64,000 nt of DNA from JASHPR01 sp963833885 (lineage in GTDB: Bacteria > Actinomycetota > Actinomycetes > Streptosporangiales > Streptosporangiaceae), in contig CAWHZU010000014.1 of the NCBI GenBank assembly GCA_963833885.1, positions 1-64,000 on the forward strand, in the 5' to 3' direction. The position numbers and the translations under genes are program-made. Shown here piece by piece: positions 50,146-59,981 of the stretch (its first letter is position 1; each line of letters begins with the position of its first letter). Below the pieces are notes generated by a model. That model was not told the DNA's origin, did not search any database, and saw only the letters and a program-made list of their open reading frames with translations.

Positions 50146-51108
50146 CTAGTCAATGGTGAAGTAGTCGGGGCCCGCGTAGCGGCCGGTGAGCTGCTTGCTG
50201 CGCTGCATCAGCAGGTCGTTGAGCAGGCTGGACGCGCCGATCCGGAACAGGGCCGGGGTCAGCCACGGCTGCCCGGCGGTCTCGCGCACCAGCACCAGGT
50301 ATCGGATGGCGTCCTTGGCGGTCCGGACCCCGCCCGCCACCTTCACGCCCACGCGGCGGCCGGTCGCCTGAGCGTAGTCGCGCACCGCGGCCAGCATGAC
50401 CAGCGCGACCGGAGGCGTCGCCGCCGGCGTGACCTTGCCGGTCGAGGTCTTGATGAAGTCCGCGCCCGCCAGCATCGCCAGCCAGGACGCCCGGGAGACG
50501 TTGTCGAGGGTGGCCAGCTCGGCGGTCTCCAGGATCACCTTGAGGTGCGCGGTGCCGCAGGCCTCGCGCACCTGCCGCACCTCCTCGTAGACCTGGCCGT
50601 ACCGGCCGGCCAGGAACGCGCCCCGGTCGATGACCATGTCCACCTCGTCGGCGCCGGCGGTCACGGCGTCGCGCACGTCGGCGAGCTTCACCGCGAGCGA
50701 CGCCCGGCCGGACGGGAACGCGGTGGCCACGGACGCCACGGCGACCCCGCTGCCCGCCACCGCGGCGCGGGCCACGCCGACCAGGTCCGGGTAGATGCAG
50801 ACCGCGGCGACCGGCGGCACCGCGGGGTCGGCCGGGTCCGGCCTGCGGGCCTTGGCGCACATCGCCCGGACCTTCCCCGGCGTGTCGGCGCCCTCCAGCG
50901 TGGTCAGGTCGACCATGCGGATCGCCATGTCCAGCGCCTGCATCTTGGAGTCGCGCTTGATCGACCTGGTTGCGAGCCCGGCCGCCCGTGCCTCGGTGGC
51001 CACCTGGTCGACGCCGGGCAGCCCGTGCAGCACCTGGCGCAGCGCGGCGTCGGAGGTGGCCACCTCGGACAGCCACCGCCGGTCGGTCGCCACCTCGTTC
51101 ACGCCCAC
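50146..51108 (-). CDS. deoC: Deoxyribose-phosphate aldolase
   Basis: The 320-aa DERA cleaves 2-deoxyribose-5-phosphate to acetaldehyde and glyceraldehyde-3-phosphate. The Schiff-base Lys is in DFIKTSTGKVTPAAT and the proton-relay Lys in VGVKVAGGVRT; DEVDMVIDRGAFLAG fits the active-site Asp region. At about 320 aa it is the longer actinobacterial type. GTG 51108 overlaps the add stop by 10 bases and follows GAGGGCGGGG. Its products fit the aldehyde dehydrogenases at 40.7-43.1 kb. Confidence 0.94.
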   Translation of the reverse strand: MGVNEVATDRRWLSEVATSDAALRQVLHGLPGVDQVATEARAAGLATRSIKRDSKMQALDMAIRMVDLTTLEGADTPGKVRAMCAKARRPDPADPAVPPVAAVCIYPDLVGVARAAVAGSGVAVASVATAFPSGRASLAVKLADVRDAVTAGADEVDMVIDRGAFLAGRYGQVYEEVRQVREACGTAHLKVILETAELATLDNVSRASWLAMLAGADFIKTSTGKVTPAATPPVALVMLAAVRDYAQATGRRVGVKVAGGVRTAKDAIRYLVLVRETAGQPWLTPALFRIGASSLLNDLLMQRSKQLTGRYAGPDYFTID

Positions 51109-52220
51109 CCCCCCGCCCTCGCCCGCTCCCCCGCCCGCCCTGGCCTGACCGCGGCGAAGCCCGGCTTGATCACCGTATTGATGATCTTCAGCCGCTCGTC
51201 AAACGGCGCGAATGCGCTCTTCATCGCGTTGATGGTGAGCCACTCGATGTCTCCCCAGCCGTAGCCGAACGCCTCGGCAAGCGCGTGGAACTCCGACGAC
51301 AGCGTGATCCCGCTCATCAGCCGGTTGTCGGTGTTGACCGTCACCCGGAACAGCAGCTCACGCAGCAGCCCGATCGGGTGGTCCTTGATCGACGCGACGG
51401 CACCGGTCTGCACGTTCGACGTCGGGCACATCTCCAGCGGGATCCGGCGGTCCCGGACGTAGCTGGCCAGCCGGCCGAGCGAGGCGTGCCCGCCACCTGA
51501 TGCCACCCGGACGTCGTCGATGATCCGGACCCCGTGCCCGAGCCGCTCGGCGCCGCACCACTGCAGCGCTTCCCAGATCGACGGGAGCCCGAATCCCTCG
51601 CCCGCGTGGATCGTGTTGTGGAAGTTCTCCCGGGCGACATACTGGAACGCGTCGAGGTGCCGGCTGGGCGGGCTACCGGCCTCGGCGCCCGCGATGTCGA
51701 ACCCGGCGACCCCGGCGTCGCGGTGCCGCACGGCCAGCTCGGCGATCTCCAGCGACCTGGCCGCGGTGCGCATGGCGGTGAGCAGCGCATAGATCGTGAT
51801 GCCCCGGCCCCGGCTGCCCCGCCGGAACCCCTCGAGCACCGCCTCGACCACTTGGTCCAGGCTCAGGCCGGCGCTCACGTGCTGCTCCGGCGCGAACCTG
51901 ATCTCCGCGTACACGACGCCGTCGGCGGCCAGGTCCTCGGCGCACTCGGCCGCCACCCGGATCAGCGCTTCCCGGGTCTGCATAACCCCGATCGTGTGCT
52001 CGAACGCCTCCAGGAAGAGCTCGAGGCTGCCGCGCTGTGCCACGCCGGTCATCCAGCGAGTCAGCCCGGCCACGTCCGTGGTGGGCAGGCCGTGATACCC
52101 GGTCTCGGCGGCCAGCTCGACGATCGTCTCCGGGCGCAGCCCGCCGTCGAGGTGGTCGTGCAGCAGCACCTTCGGCACGCCGCGGATCTCTTCGAGGGTC
52201 GTCAACTGGGTCTCCGGCAC
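51099..52220 (-). CDS. add: Adenosine deaminase
   Basis: The 373-aa enzyme converts (deoxy)adenosine to (deoxy)inosine. Zinc ligands and active-site residues are visible: HDHLDG (HxH), HAGEGFG with the catalytic Glu, ERLGHGVRI, and the Asp pair region VTVNTDNRLMSG. GTG 52220 is chosen by the family start; a GGGAG site lies upstream. The frame is open further upstream, but that part is shadow. It lies between deoA and deoC, which is normal for salvage operons. Confidence 0.94.
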   Translation of the reverse strand: MPETQLTTLEEIRGVPKVLLHDHLDGGLRPETIVELAAETGYHGLPTTDVAGLTRWMTGVAQRGSLELFLEAFEHTIGVMQTREALIRVAAECAEDLAADGVVYAEIRFAPEQHVSAGLSLDQVVEAVLEGFRRGSRGRGITIYALLTAMRTAARSLEIAELAVRHRDAGVAGFDIAGAEAGSPPSRHLDAFQYVARENFHNTIHAGEGFGLPSIWEALQWCGAERLGHGVRIIDDVRVASGGGHASLGRLASYVRDRRIPLEMCPTSNVQTGAVASIKDHPIGLLRELLFRVTVNTDNRLMSGITLSSEFHALAEAFGYGWGDIEWLTINAMKSAFAPFDERLKIINTVIKPGFAAVRPGRAGERARAGGWA

Positions 52221-52261
52221 CTGCCCATTGTCACACTCCCCCCGCTGCCGCCAGCAACTGC

Positions 52262-53563
52262 TTAGCCGCCGGTGATCCGCTCGATCACGAGCGGCTCCGT
52301 GGCGGCGGGCTCGGGGCCGACCTGCGCGGCGCCGGCGAGGGCCGCCATCGCCGGCCCGAACCGGGCCTCGTCGTCGGCGCGCAGCTCGAGGATGGGCTGG
52401 CCCGCCGCGACCGGGTCGCCCGGCTTGGCCAGGCAGACGATGCCCGCCGCGTGGTTCACGTCGTCTTCCTTGCGGGCCCGGCCCGCGCCGAGCCGCCACG
52501 CTGCCACGCCGACCGCGCGGGCGTCGAGCCGCCGCAGCCAGCCGTCCTGATCGGCGGTGAGCACCTCGCGGTGCCGGGCCTGCGGCAGCGGCGCGTCCGG
52601 ATCCCCGCCCTGGGCGGCGATCATCAGGCGGTACCGGTCGAGCGCGCTGCCGTCGGCGAGCGCGGCCGCCGGGTCGCCGTCGACGCCTGCCAGCGCGAGC
52701 ATCTCCCTGGCCAGCGCGAGGGTCACCTCGACCAGGTCGGGCGGGCCCTCGCCGCGCAGCGTCGCTACTGCCTCCTCGACCTCGACCGCATTGCCGACCG
52801 CCCGGCCGAGCGGCGTGTCCATGCTGGTCAGCAGCGCCGAGGTGCGCACTCCTGCCTCGCCGCCGAGGCCGACCATGGTCCGCGCCAGCTCCTGCGCGGC
52901 CGGCAGTTCCCGCATGAACGCGCCGCTGCCCACCTTGACGTCGAGGACCAGCGCGGCCGTGCCCTCGGCGATCTTCTTGGACATGATCGAGCTCGCGATC
53001 AGCGGGATCGACTCGACGGTCCCGGTGACGTCACGCAGTGCGTACAGCCTCCGGTCGGCCGGGGCCAGGCCGGCCCCTGCCGCGCAGATCACGCAGCCGG
53101 CCGAGTTGAGCACCGCGACCATCTCGTCGGCGGAAAGAGCGGCCCGCCAGCCGGGTATCGACTCCAGCTTGTCCAGGGTCCCGCCGGTGTGGCCGAGGCC
53201 GCGCCCGGACAGCTGCGGCACGGCGGCGCCGCAGCTCGCGACCAGCGGCGCGAGGATCAGCGAGACCTTGTCGCCGACCCCGCCGGTTGAGTGCTTGTCG
53301 ACGGTAGGCGCGGCCACGGCACCCAGGTCGAGCCGCTCGCCCGAGCTGACCATGGCCGACGTCCAGGCGCGCAGCTCGGCCGGCGCCATGCCGCGGAAGT
53401 AGATGGCCATGAGCAGCGCGGACATCTGCTCGTCGGCCACCGCGCTCTCGGTGTAGGCGGCGATCAGCCAGCGGATCTCGGCGTCGGTCAGCGCCCGGCC
53501 GTCCCGCTTGGCCAGGATGACGTCGATGGCGGCCGGCGGCGCAGGAGGCGCAGGGTCAGCCAC
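52262..53563 (-). CDS. deoA: Thymidine phosphorylase
   Basis: The 433-aa enzyme phosphorolyses thymidine/uridine-type nucleosides to base and (deoxy)ribose-1-phosphate. The signature SGRGLGHTGGTLDKLESIPG (about 122-141) and the phosphate site DKHSTGGVGDKVS are exact, as is VLDVKVGSGAFM. The C-terminal PYNP_C domain ends with ADDEARFGPAM. GTG 53563 overlaps the cdd stop by 8 bases, so the two are coupled. Confidence 0.96.
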   Translation of the reverse strand: MADPAPPAPPAAIDVILAKRDGRALTDAEIRWLIAAYTESAVADEQMSALLMAIYFRGMAPAELRAWTSAMVSSGERLDLGAVAAPTVDKHSTGGVGDKVSLILAPLVASCGAAVPQLSGRGLGHTGGTLDKLESIPGWRAALSADEMVAVLNSAGCVICAAGAGLAPADRRLYALRDVTGTVESIPLIASSIMSKKIAEGTAALVLDVKVGSGAFMRELPAAQELARTMVGLGGEAGVRTSALLTSMDTPLGRAVGNAVEVEEAVATLRGEGPPDLVEVTLALAREMLALAGVDGDPAAALADGSALDRYRLMIAAQGGDPDAPLPQARHREVLTADQDGWLRRLDARAVGVAAWRLGAGRARKEDDVNHAAGIVCLAKPGDPVAAGQPILELRADDEARFGPAMAALAGAAQVGPEPAATEPLVIERITGG

Positions 53564-53975
53564 TGGTGTCGCGCCGGGCAGCGAGATCAGTCCCGGTGAA
53601 GGCCGCCGGCAGCAGCGTGCCGATCTCCTGCGGCCCGCCGTCCGCGTCGAGCAGCAGCCCGGTGCCTCCGTGCTCGAGCAGCAGCTGGCGGCAGCGCCCG
53701 CACGGGACCAGCGGGGCGCCGTCCCCGGCCACGACGCTGACCGCGACCAGGGTCCCGCCGCCGCTCGCGTGCAGCGCCGACACCAGGCCGCATTCGGCGC
53801 ACAGTGTCAGGCCGTAGGAGGCGTTCTCCACGTTGCAGCCGACGACGATCCGGTCCGCGCCGTTCTCCGCTCTGACCTGGCCCGCAGCTCCGACGCGAAG
53901 CTGTGAGTAGGGGGCGTAGGCGCTCTGCGCCACGGCTTGCGCCGCCGCACGCAGCGCGGGCCAGTCGATCGCCAA
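53556..53975 (-). CDS. cdd: Cytidine deaminase
   Basis: The 139-aa enzyme has the cytidine deaminase zinc motifs CNVENASYGLTLCAE (His replaced by Cys in the first ligand position, as in the tetrameric type) and PCGRCRQ. TTG 53975 has AAAGGAG 5 bases upstream; the frame extends upstream but without support. It converts cytidine/deoxycytidine to the uridine form for DeoA. Confidence 0.95.
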   Translation of the reverse strand: MAIDWPALRAAAQAVAQSAYAPYSQLRVGAAGQVRAENGADRIVVGCNVENASYGLTLCAECGLVSALHASGGGTLVAVSVVAGDGAPLVPCGRCRQLLLEHGGTGLLLDADGGPQEIGTLLPAAFTGTDLAARRDTSG

Positions 53976-54122
53976 GGTCGCTCCTTTCCCGGTCAAATCT
54001 GAGGCCAAGACGCCGTCAGTGTGGCAGAACGCGCAGCCGACGTTCCGAACCACGCCGTCTGCGCGCGGGCGGCCACTGCCGTGGCTGCGGCGCGCAATGG
54101 CGCCATCCCAGGGTTCACACTG

Positions 54123-55400
54123 TCACGCCTTGACGTACGGCTGGCCGTCGGCCTTGGGTGGCCGGACCTTGCCGACGAGGCCAGCCACGGCGATGATCGT
54201 GGCCACGTAGGGTGCCATGTTCATGATCGGGGCCGGCAGTACCGGGTTCACCGTCGGGAGTACCAGGGCCATTTCCTCGCAGAACCCGAAGAGCAGCGCC
54301 GCGCCGAGCGCGCCGAGCGGGGTCCACCGACCGAAGATCAGTGCCGCCAGCGCGATGTACCCGAAGCCTGAGCTGATGTCCGGGATGAAGCTGCCGACCG
54401 AGCCGATGGTCAGGTAGGCGCCGCCGATACCCGCCACCAGCCCGCCGAGTATGACGTTGCGGTAGCGGATCCACAGCACACTGATTCCCACCGTGTCGGC
54501 GGCGGTCGGGTGCTCGCCGACCGCGCGGACCCGCAGTCCCCAGCGGCTGTGGAACAGGGCCACCTGGATGACGATGATCGCGGCGTACGTGATGTACAGG
54601 AAGACGGTCGAATCGAAGAAGATCGGGCCGATGATCGGGATCTCGCTGAGCCCGGGGATCTTGATGCTGCCGAAGGTGATCCCGGTGTTGTAGTTCGGGT
54701 TCTGGGACATCAGCCGGTCGTACAGGTAGTCCGTCATGCCGAGAACGAGCACGTTCAGCACCACGCCGAGGACGATCTGGTCCGTCAGGAAGCTGATCGC
54801 GAACACCGCGAGCAGCACTCCGACGAGGCCGCCGGCCAGCGATCCGGCCACCAGCCCGACCCACAGCCCGCCGAACGCGCTGGCCACGATCGCGGCGGTA
54901 AACGCCCCGAACAGCAACTGGCCCTCGATGGCGATGTTGATCACGCCGGAGCGCTCGCAGAGGCAGCCCGCCAGGGCGCCCAGAATCAGCGGGATAGATT
55001 CGGTGAACGTCCCCTGCGAGATGATGATCACGTTGAGCGGGAGCGCGCCGGCGTCGGCCCAGCACAGCAGGGACAGCAGGAAGCACACCAGCACGCCGGC
55101 GATGGCCAGCCGCTTGGCCAGCCGGCTGAACGGCACCGTCAAGCGCAGCACGCCCAGCCCCACCGAGACGGCTCCCAGCGCGTAGCAGACCGGTGCGGCC
55201 GGCACCCTGATCACCGGAATCTTGACGCTCGCTGACGCCAGCGACAGCTCGAAGCTGGCGTCGCCTGCATGGGCGAGCACGCCGAAGACAGCGATGTTGA
55301 TCAGGCCGATGACGATGAAGGTGGCACCCGCCAGGTGCCGACGGCTTTCCGTAGTGAGCGGTGGGCGTACCGCCGTGGCGACCGTGGTCAACCGTTCCAC
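54123..55400 (-). CDS. Nucleoside ABC transporter permease 2
   Basis: The 425-aa protein has about ten membrane helices and the branched-chain/nucleoside permease fold. The conserved ERSGVINIAIEGQLLFGAF region, GWLRVRAVGEHPTAADTVGI and YLTIGSVGSFIPDISSGFGYIALAALIFGRW match BmpC/NupQ-type permeases. GTG 55400 overlaps permease 1 by 13 bases. A 147-base gap with no strong signal separates it from cdd. Confidence 0.92.
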   Translation of the reverse strand: MERLTTVATAVRPPLTTESRRHLAGATFIVIGLINIAVFGVLAHAGDASFELSLASASVKIPVIRVPAAPVCYALGAVSVGLGVLRLTVPFSRLAKRLAIAGVLVCFLLSLLCWADAGALPLNVIIISQGTFTESIPLILGALAGCLCERSGVINIAIEGQLLFGAFTAAIVASAFGGLWVGLVAGSLAGGLVGVLLAVFAISFLTDQIVLGVVLNVLVLGMTDYLYDRLMSQNPNYNTGITFGSIKIPGLSEIPIIGPIFFDSTVFLYITYAAIIVIQVALFHSRWGLRVRAVGEHPTAADTVGISVLWIRYRNVILGGLVAGIGGAYLTIGSVGSFIPDISSGFGYIALAALIFGRWTPLGALGAALLFGFCEEMALVLPTVNPVLPAPIMNMAPYVATIIAVAGLVGKVRPPKADGQPYVKA

Positions 55401-56767
55401 CCCTTCGCGACCGCCTCAAGGCCGGTACCCGCGGTGCTCCGCAGCCGGAAGACGGCGCGGATCAGCGCGGGCGCGGCGACGAAGAGCACGATCAGCCCCT
55501 CGAGCACCTGGACGATGTCGGCCGGAACCTGGCCGAGCGTGGCCGCCTCGACGTAGGTCCCGCCCACGTGCAGCGCACCGAACAGCAGCCCGGCGAGCAC
55601 GACGCCGATCGGCCTGGCGCGCCCGAGCAGGGCGACGGTGATGCCGTCGGGACCGTAGGTGCCGTAGCTGTTGAAGGTGAGCTGGGTATTCGTGCCCTGG
55701 ATCACCGTCGCCGCGGAGAGCCCGGCCAGCCCGCCCGCCAGCAGCATCACCAGGATCCAGGACCGCTCGACCTTGATGCCGGCCGTGCGCGCGGCACTCG
55801 GGCTTGCGCCCACGGTACGGAACTGGAATCCGGTCGTTGTGCGCGACAGCAGCCAGGCGACCGCGAGCGCGGCCGCGACAGCGATCAGGAAGCCGATGCC
55901 GACCTGCGGTGGCGGCCCGCCGACGTGCGCGAGGTTGGCGTCGTTCGCGATGAACGGCGCGATCTCGTTTGTCTGGTGCGGCTGCTGGAGCATGGTTGGG
56001 TGGGACAGCAGATAGGAGAGCAGGTCGTACATCACGTAGTTGAGCATGATCGTGACGATGACCTCGTGGGCTCCGGTCCTGGCCTTGAGAAAGCCGACGA
56101 ACCAGCCGATCACCGCGCCGCCGACGAATGCGCCGATCAGGCAGACGATGACGTGGATGACCGGTGGCAGGCTGACCCCGAAACCGAGCCAGGTCGCCAC
56201 GATCGCGCCGCCCACCCACTGGCCTGCCGCGCCGATGTTGAACAATCCGGCCCGGAACGCGATCGCCACCGACAAGCCGGTCAGGATGAGCGGCGTGGCC
56301 TGGGCGCAGGTCGATGACAGCGGGTAGAAGATCGCCGCGATCGAGCCGCCATGGAAGGCCGCGCTGACCGTGGACGGATTGAGGATGGCGCCCTCGAACA
56401 TCTGGGAATAGGCGAACGACACCGAGTCCCAGGTCTGTGTGAGCGCATAGAAGGGGTACGAGAAGAACGTGCTCCACGCCTTGGTCACGACCGGGTCGCT
56501 GAACGCGATGAGAATGGCGCCGACGACCAGCGCCAGGAAGATCGCCAGGATCGTTATCACTGTGGAGCTGCCCTGCGTGATCGCCTGTATGATCACGGTT
56601 CCGGTCAGCCTGGCACGCGACCCTGCAGGCTTGCCCGGCCCGGTTTGCCCGGCCTCGGTCTGCCCGGCATCCGCCGACCCGGCCGCTGCGGGCTCGGCCG
56701 GCTGGGCCGCTGCTGAGCCGGTCGAGGCTGGCGCCGGATCCGGCCCGGTCGCCGGGGTCTCAGTCAC
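55388..56767 (-). CDS. Nucleoside ABC transporter permease 1
   Basis: The 459-aa permease has an N-terminal Ala/Gly/Pro/Glu-rich cytoplasmic tail of about 50 residues, then membrane helices. Conserved blocks are FRAGLFNIGAAGQWVGGAI, GAHEVIVTIMLNYVMYDLLSYL and TVGASPSAARTAGIKV, matching NupP-type permeases. GTG 56767 overlaps the ATPase stop by four bases (GTGA). The low-complexity tail is an unusual but not unique feature. Confidence 0.92.
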   Translation of the reverse strand: MTETPATGPDPAPASTGSAAAQPAEPAAAGSADAGQTEAGQTGPGKPAGSRARLTGTVIIQAITQGSSTVITILAIFLALVVGAILIAFSDPVVTKAWSTFFSYPFYALTQTWDSVSFAYSQMFEGAILNPSTVSAAFHGGSIAAIFYPLSSTCAQATPLILTGLSVAIAFRAGLFNIGAAGQWVGGAIVATWLGFGVSLPPVIHVIVCLIGAFVGGAVIGWFVGFLKARTGAHEVIVTIMLNYVMYDLLSYLLSHPTMLQQPHQTNEIAPFIANDANLAHVGGPPPQVGIGFLIAVAAALAVAWLLSRTTTGFQFRTVGASPSAARTAGIKVERSWILVMLLAGGLAGLSAATVIQGTNTQLTFNSYGTYGPDGITVALLGRARPIGVVLAGLLFGALHVGGTYVEAATLGQVPADIVQVLEGLIVLFVAAPALIRAVFRLRSTAGTGLEAVAKGWNG

Positions 56768-58416
56768 TGCGTCGGCTCCTCGGGTCGGGGCGCGGGTTGG
56801 TCGGCCAGCGTGCCGGGCATCTCCAGGATCTCGTCGGCGTCGGGTGAGTGCGGACCCGTGCCGCTGTCCGGCTGGCCGTCAGACGCTGCGTCCCCGGCGC
56901 CGATCATCAGCAGGCCAAGCTCCTGCTCTGGTACGTCGGGCGCGCGCATCCCGACGATCTTGCCCTCGTACATGACGGCGATCCGGTCAGACAACGCGTA
57001 GATCTCGTCCAGCTCGGAGGACACGATGATGACGGCGACCCCTTGGTCGCGCGCCTTGACGATTTGCGAGTGGACGAACTCGATCGACCCGACGTCCAGG
57101 CCACGGGTGGGCTGGCTGGCCAGCAGCAGCTTGTTCGGCCGGCTCAGCTCGCGGGCGACGACGACCTTCTGCTGGTTGCCGCCGGACAGCGTCCCGGCCG
57201 GGGTCAGCACCGACTGCGTCCGGACGTCGTACTCGTCGACGAGCCGGACAGCCGCCTTTCTGACGGCGTCCGGCTTCATGACGATGCGGCGGGCGTAGGG
57301 CGGCTGGTCGTAAACGTCGAGCACCAGGTTCTCGGCGACCGGGAACGCCCCCACCAGACCGTCTTCCTGCCGGTCCTCAGGTACGTAGCCGATCCCCGCG
57401 CGGAGCCGGTCGCGGGTGCTCGCCCCGGCGATATCCGTCCCCGCGAGCAGCACCGACCCAGTCGATGGCCGCAGGCCCATCAGGGCCTCGCAGAGCTCGG
57501 TCTGCCCGTTGCCCTGCACCCCCGCGATGCCGAGGATCTCGCCGGCCCGCACGTCGAGGGAGATCGAATCCACGGCCAGGCCGCCGTACTCGGCCGGCAC
57601 GCTGAGGTCACGGACGTCGAGCATGACTTCGGCCGGCGTGGCCGTCTCCTTGCTGACGCGAAGCTGGACGGCCCGGCCGACCATGAGGGCGGCCAGCTCC
57701 GCGCCGCTGGTGCTCGGTGGCCGCTCGGCGACGACTTTGCCGCGGCGGAGCACCGTGATGTTGTCGGCGATGGCCTGGACTTCGCGGAGCTTGTGCGAGA
57801 TGAAGACGATCGACCGGCCGCTGTCGCGCAGCTGGCGCATGATCTGGAACAAGTCCTCGGTCTCGCCGGGCGTCAGTACCGCCGTTGGCTCGTCCAGCAC
57901 GAGCATCTTGGCGTCCCTGAGCAGCGCCTTGATGATCTCGACCCGCTGCTGCACGCCCACGGGCAGGTCCTCGACGTAGGCATCGGGATCGACCCGGAGC
58001 CCGAAGCGCTGTGACAGCTCGCGGACCGATTTGCGCGCCTGGCGCCGGTCAAGCAGCCCGAGCGATGGCACGTTCAGTCCGCCGGGCAGGGTGAGCTTCC
58101 GGATCGGCTCCGCGCCGAGCGTTACGTTCTCCGCGACGGTGAAGACCGGGACGAGCATGAAGTGCTGGTGCACCATGCCCACGCCGGCGCTGATCGCGTC
58201 CTTGGGGGAGCGGATAGCCGCGGGCTCGTCGTCGATGAGAATCTCACCGTCGTCCGGCTGCATCAGCCCGTACAGCACGTTCATCAGGGTTGTCTTGCCC
58301 GCGCCGTTCTCGCCGAGCAATGCCTTGATCTCGCCAGGCTGGACGACCAGATCGATGTGGTCGTTGGCCACGAGACTGCCGAATCGCTTGGTGATACCGC
58401 GCAGTTCAAGCTTCAC
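56764..58416 (-). CDS. Nucleoside ABC transporter double ATPase
   Basis: The 550-aa protein has two ATP-binding domains. The first has Walker A GENGAGKT, the signature LPVGVQQR and Walker B MLVLDEPTAVL. The second has a degenerate P-loop (GVQGNGQTE), LSGGNQQK and LLLASQPTRGLD. This asymmetry is typical of BMP-type nucleoside importers (NupO/RbsA-like). GTG 58416 lies after a strong hairpin that separates it from the binding-protein gene. A hydrophilic tail of about 40 residues follows the second domain. Confidence 0.94.
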   Translation of the reverse strand: MKLELRGITKRFGSLVANDHIDLVVQPGEIKALLGENGAGKTTLMNVLYGLMQPDDGEILIDDEPAAIRSPKDAISAGVGMVHQHFMLVPVFTVAENVTLGAEPIRKLTLPGGLNVPSLGLLDRRQARKSVRELSQRFGLRVDPDAYVEDLPVGVQQRVEIIKALLRDAKMLVLDEPTAVLTPGETEDLFQIMRQLRDSGRSIVFISHKLREVQAIADNITVLRRGKVVAERPPSTSGAELAALMVGRAVQLRVSKETATPAEVMLDVRDLSVPAEYGGLAVDSISLDVRAGEILGIAGVQGNGQTELCEALMGLRPSTGSVLLAGTDIAGASTRDRLRAGIGYVPEDRQEDGLVGAFPVAENLVLDVYDQPPYARRIVMKPDAVRKAAVRLVDEYDVRTQSVLTPAGTLSGGNQQKVVVARELSRPNKLLLASQPTRGLDVGSIEFVHSQIVKARDQGVAVIIVSSELDEIYALSDRIAVMYEGKIVGMRAPDVPEQELGLLMIGAGDAASDGQPDSGTGPHSPDADEILEMPGTLADQPAPRPEEPTQ

Positions 58417-58438
58417 CGGCTGTCTCCGTGTGAACCCG

Positions 58439-58475
58439 CTGGTCAGTGCCCCGGCGTTGCCGGGGCACTGACCAG
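58439..58475 (-). other. Perfect 17-bp hairpin between bmp and the ATPase gene
   Basis: The arms at 58439-58455 and 58459-58475 are perfectly complementary around a 3-base GTT loop. There is no T-tract on the minus strand. It lies in the 93-base gap after the binding-protein stop and probably stabilises that mRNA end or limits read-through into the ATPase. Confidence 0.75.
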
Positions 58476-58509
58476 CTCATGCGATCGTTACTCGGCTCTT
58501 GATCCGTGA

Positions 58510-59619
58510 TCAGACCGGGCTCTTGGTCGCCGGCTTGATCTTCCCGCTGATGATGTCTTGCTTCAGCGTGTTGATCTCAGCCTGCACGGAGGCAGGCACC
58601 GTGGATGAGAAGTCGTGGTACGGGGACAGCACGGCGCCGCCGTTGGCGAGGGTACCGATGTAGGTACCGCCCTTGAAGGTGCCGTTCGCCGCCGCGAGCA
58701 CCGCAGTCTTGACGGCTTCGGTGATGCCCTTCGTCACGCTGGTCAGCATGTACTTGCAGTACTGCGCGGCGCTGATGCAGCCGTCGGTGTCCACCCACTC
58801 CATCGACACGCTCTTGCCGGACGTGTCGGCGGTCTGGACGGCCTTCGCGGTACCCAGGCCGACGCCGCCGGCCACCGGGAAGATGACGTCCGCACCCTCG
58901 CCGATGTAGGTGTTCGTCAGCGTCTGGCCCGCGCCGACGTTGGTGAAGTTGCCGACGAAGTCGCCCTTCTGGGTCTGCTCGTTCCAGCCGAGGACCTTGA
59001 CGCTGGCGTGCTTCTGCTTGTTGTAGTACTGGACTCCGTCCCAGAAGCCGTCCTCGTAGATGGTGACCGTGCCGAAGTTCTCACCGCCGTAGGTGGCCAC
59101 GACGTGTGACTTGCTCATGGCGGCCGCCAGGTAGCCGCCGAGGAAGCCGTCCTCCACGGTGTCGAACACCAGCTGGTCGATGTTCGTCTCCTTGGCGCCG
59201 CTCAGGCATTCGGAGGCATACGAGCAGTCGACGATCGCGAACTTCTGCTTCGGGTTGGCCTTGGCTGCCGCCTCGGTCGCGTCCGCCATCAGGAAGCCGA
59301 CCGTGACGATGATCCCGCACTTCTTGCCGATGAAGGTGCTGATGTTGGAGGCGTAGTCAGCCGAGGTGGTGGACGGCAGGTACGTAACCTTGATCTTGCC
59401 CGGGTCGGTTGCCGCGGCCGCCTGCATGCCTTGCCACGAGGACTGATTGAACGACTTATCGTCGATGCCGCCGGTGTCGGTGACCATGCAGCCCAGGAAC
59501 TTTCCGCTGGCTGACGAGCCGGAATTACTGCTTGGCGAGCTGCTCGACGGGCTGCCGCATGCGGCGGCCAGAAGGGCAAATGCGCCGATCACGGCAACAG
59601 CCCTCAGTTTGACTCTCAC
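58510..59619 (-). CDS. BMP-family nucleoside-binding lipoprotein (copy 1)
   Basis: The 369-aa protein has a signal peptide and lipobox (LLAAAC), a Ser-rich linker and a BMP/Med-type binding domain (PF02608). Ligand-site strands include CMVTDTGGIDDKSFNQSSWQGM, GYLAAAMSKSHVVATYGGENFGTVTIYEDGFWDGVQYYN and the C-terminal GGAVLSPYHDFSSTVP. It binds nucleosides for the downstream ATPase and permeases. GTG 59619 follows AGGAGGTACCG. A close paralogue diverges from it across a 561-base region. Confidence 0.93.
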   Translation of the reverse strand: MRVKLRAVAVIGAFALLAAACGSPSSSSPSSNSGSSASGKFLGCMVTDTGGIDDKSFNQSSWQGMQAAAATDPGKIKVTYLPSTTSADYASNISTFIGKKCGIIVTVGFLMADATEAAAKANPKQKFAIVDCSYASECLSGAKETNIDQLVFDTVEDGFLGGYLAAAMSKSHVVATYGGENFGTVTIYEDGFWDGVQYYNKQKHASVKVLGWNEQTQKGDFVGNFTNVGAGQTLTNTYIGEGADVIFPVAGGVGLGTAKAVQTADTSGKSVSMEWVDTDGCISAAQYCKYMLTSVTKGITEAVKTAVLAAANGTFKGGTYIGTLANGGAVLSPYHDFSSTVPASVQAEINTLKQDIISGKIKPATKSPV

Positions 59620-59811
59620 CGGTACCTCCTCTGCGGGGGCGGGTCAGGCGGCCCCGGAGGGACCGCCAGATTTTTGCCCGGAAGCGTGCCAGCTGCGGGC
59701 GAGTCGTCCCGGATGGCCCCGGGATTGCCCGAAGAGTAATCCTGGCGTCGCCGCCGGGGAAGCATGAATCCGCAGTCCAGGCACGACGTTGCTGAATCGA
59801 GACCGTATAGT

Positions 59812-59824
59812 GGCACCAAGTGCC
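59812..59824. promoter_or_regulatory. mft-type palindrome upstream of the nucleoside operon
   Basis: GGCACCAAGTGCC differs from the mftA-mftR site at one central base. On the minus strand a TATACG hexamer follows it within 7 bases, so it could sit in the promoter of bmp copy 1. Confidence 0.5.
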
Positions 59825-59906
59825 AGGCATTCACAATCGCACTTGATGACAAATCGCCGGCCGGGTGCAGCGCACCGAGAACCGAGAGCCGCGAAGGCCA
59901 GGCCAA

Positions 59907-59981
59907 TGAGGCATGAGCTTTAGGTCTTTGGCCAGGCCACCTTTAGGTCTTTGGCCAGGCCAGTGAGGCATGAGCTTTAGG
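59907..59981. repeat. Imperfect direct repeats in the divergent region
   Basis: TGAGGCATGAGCTTTAGG occurs at 59907-59924 and 59964-59981 (57 bases apart), and a 22-base unit beginning CTTTAGGTCTTTGG occurs at 59918-59939 and 59941-59962 (23 bases apart). Short tandem duplication of a regulatory segment is the likely origin. Confidence 0.7.
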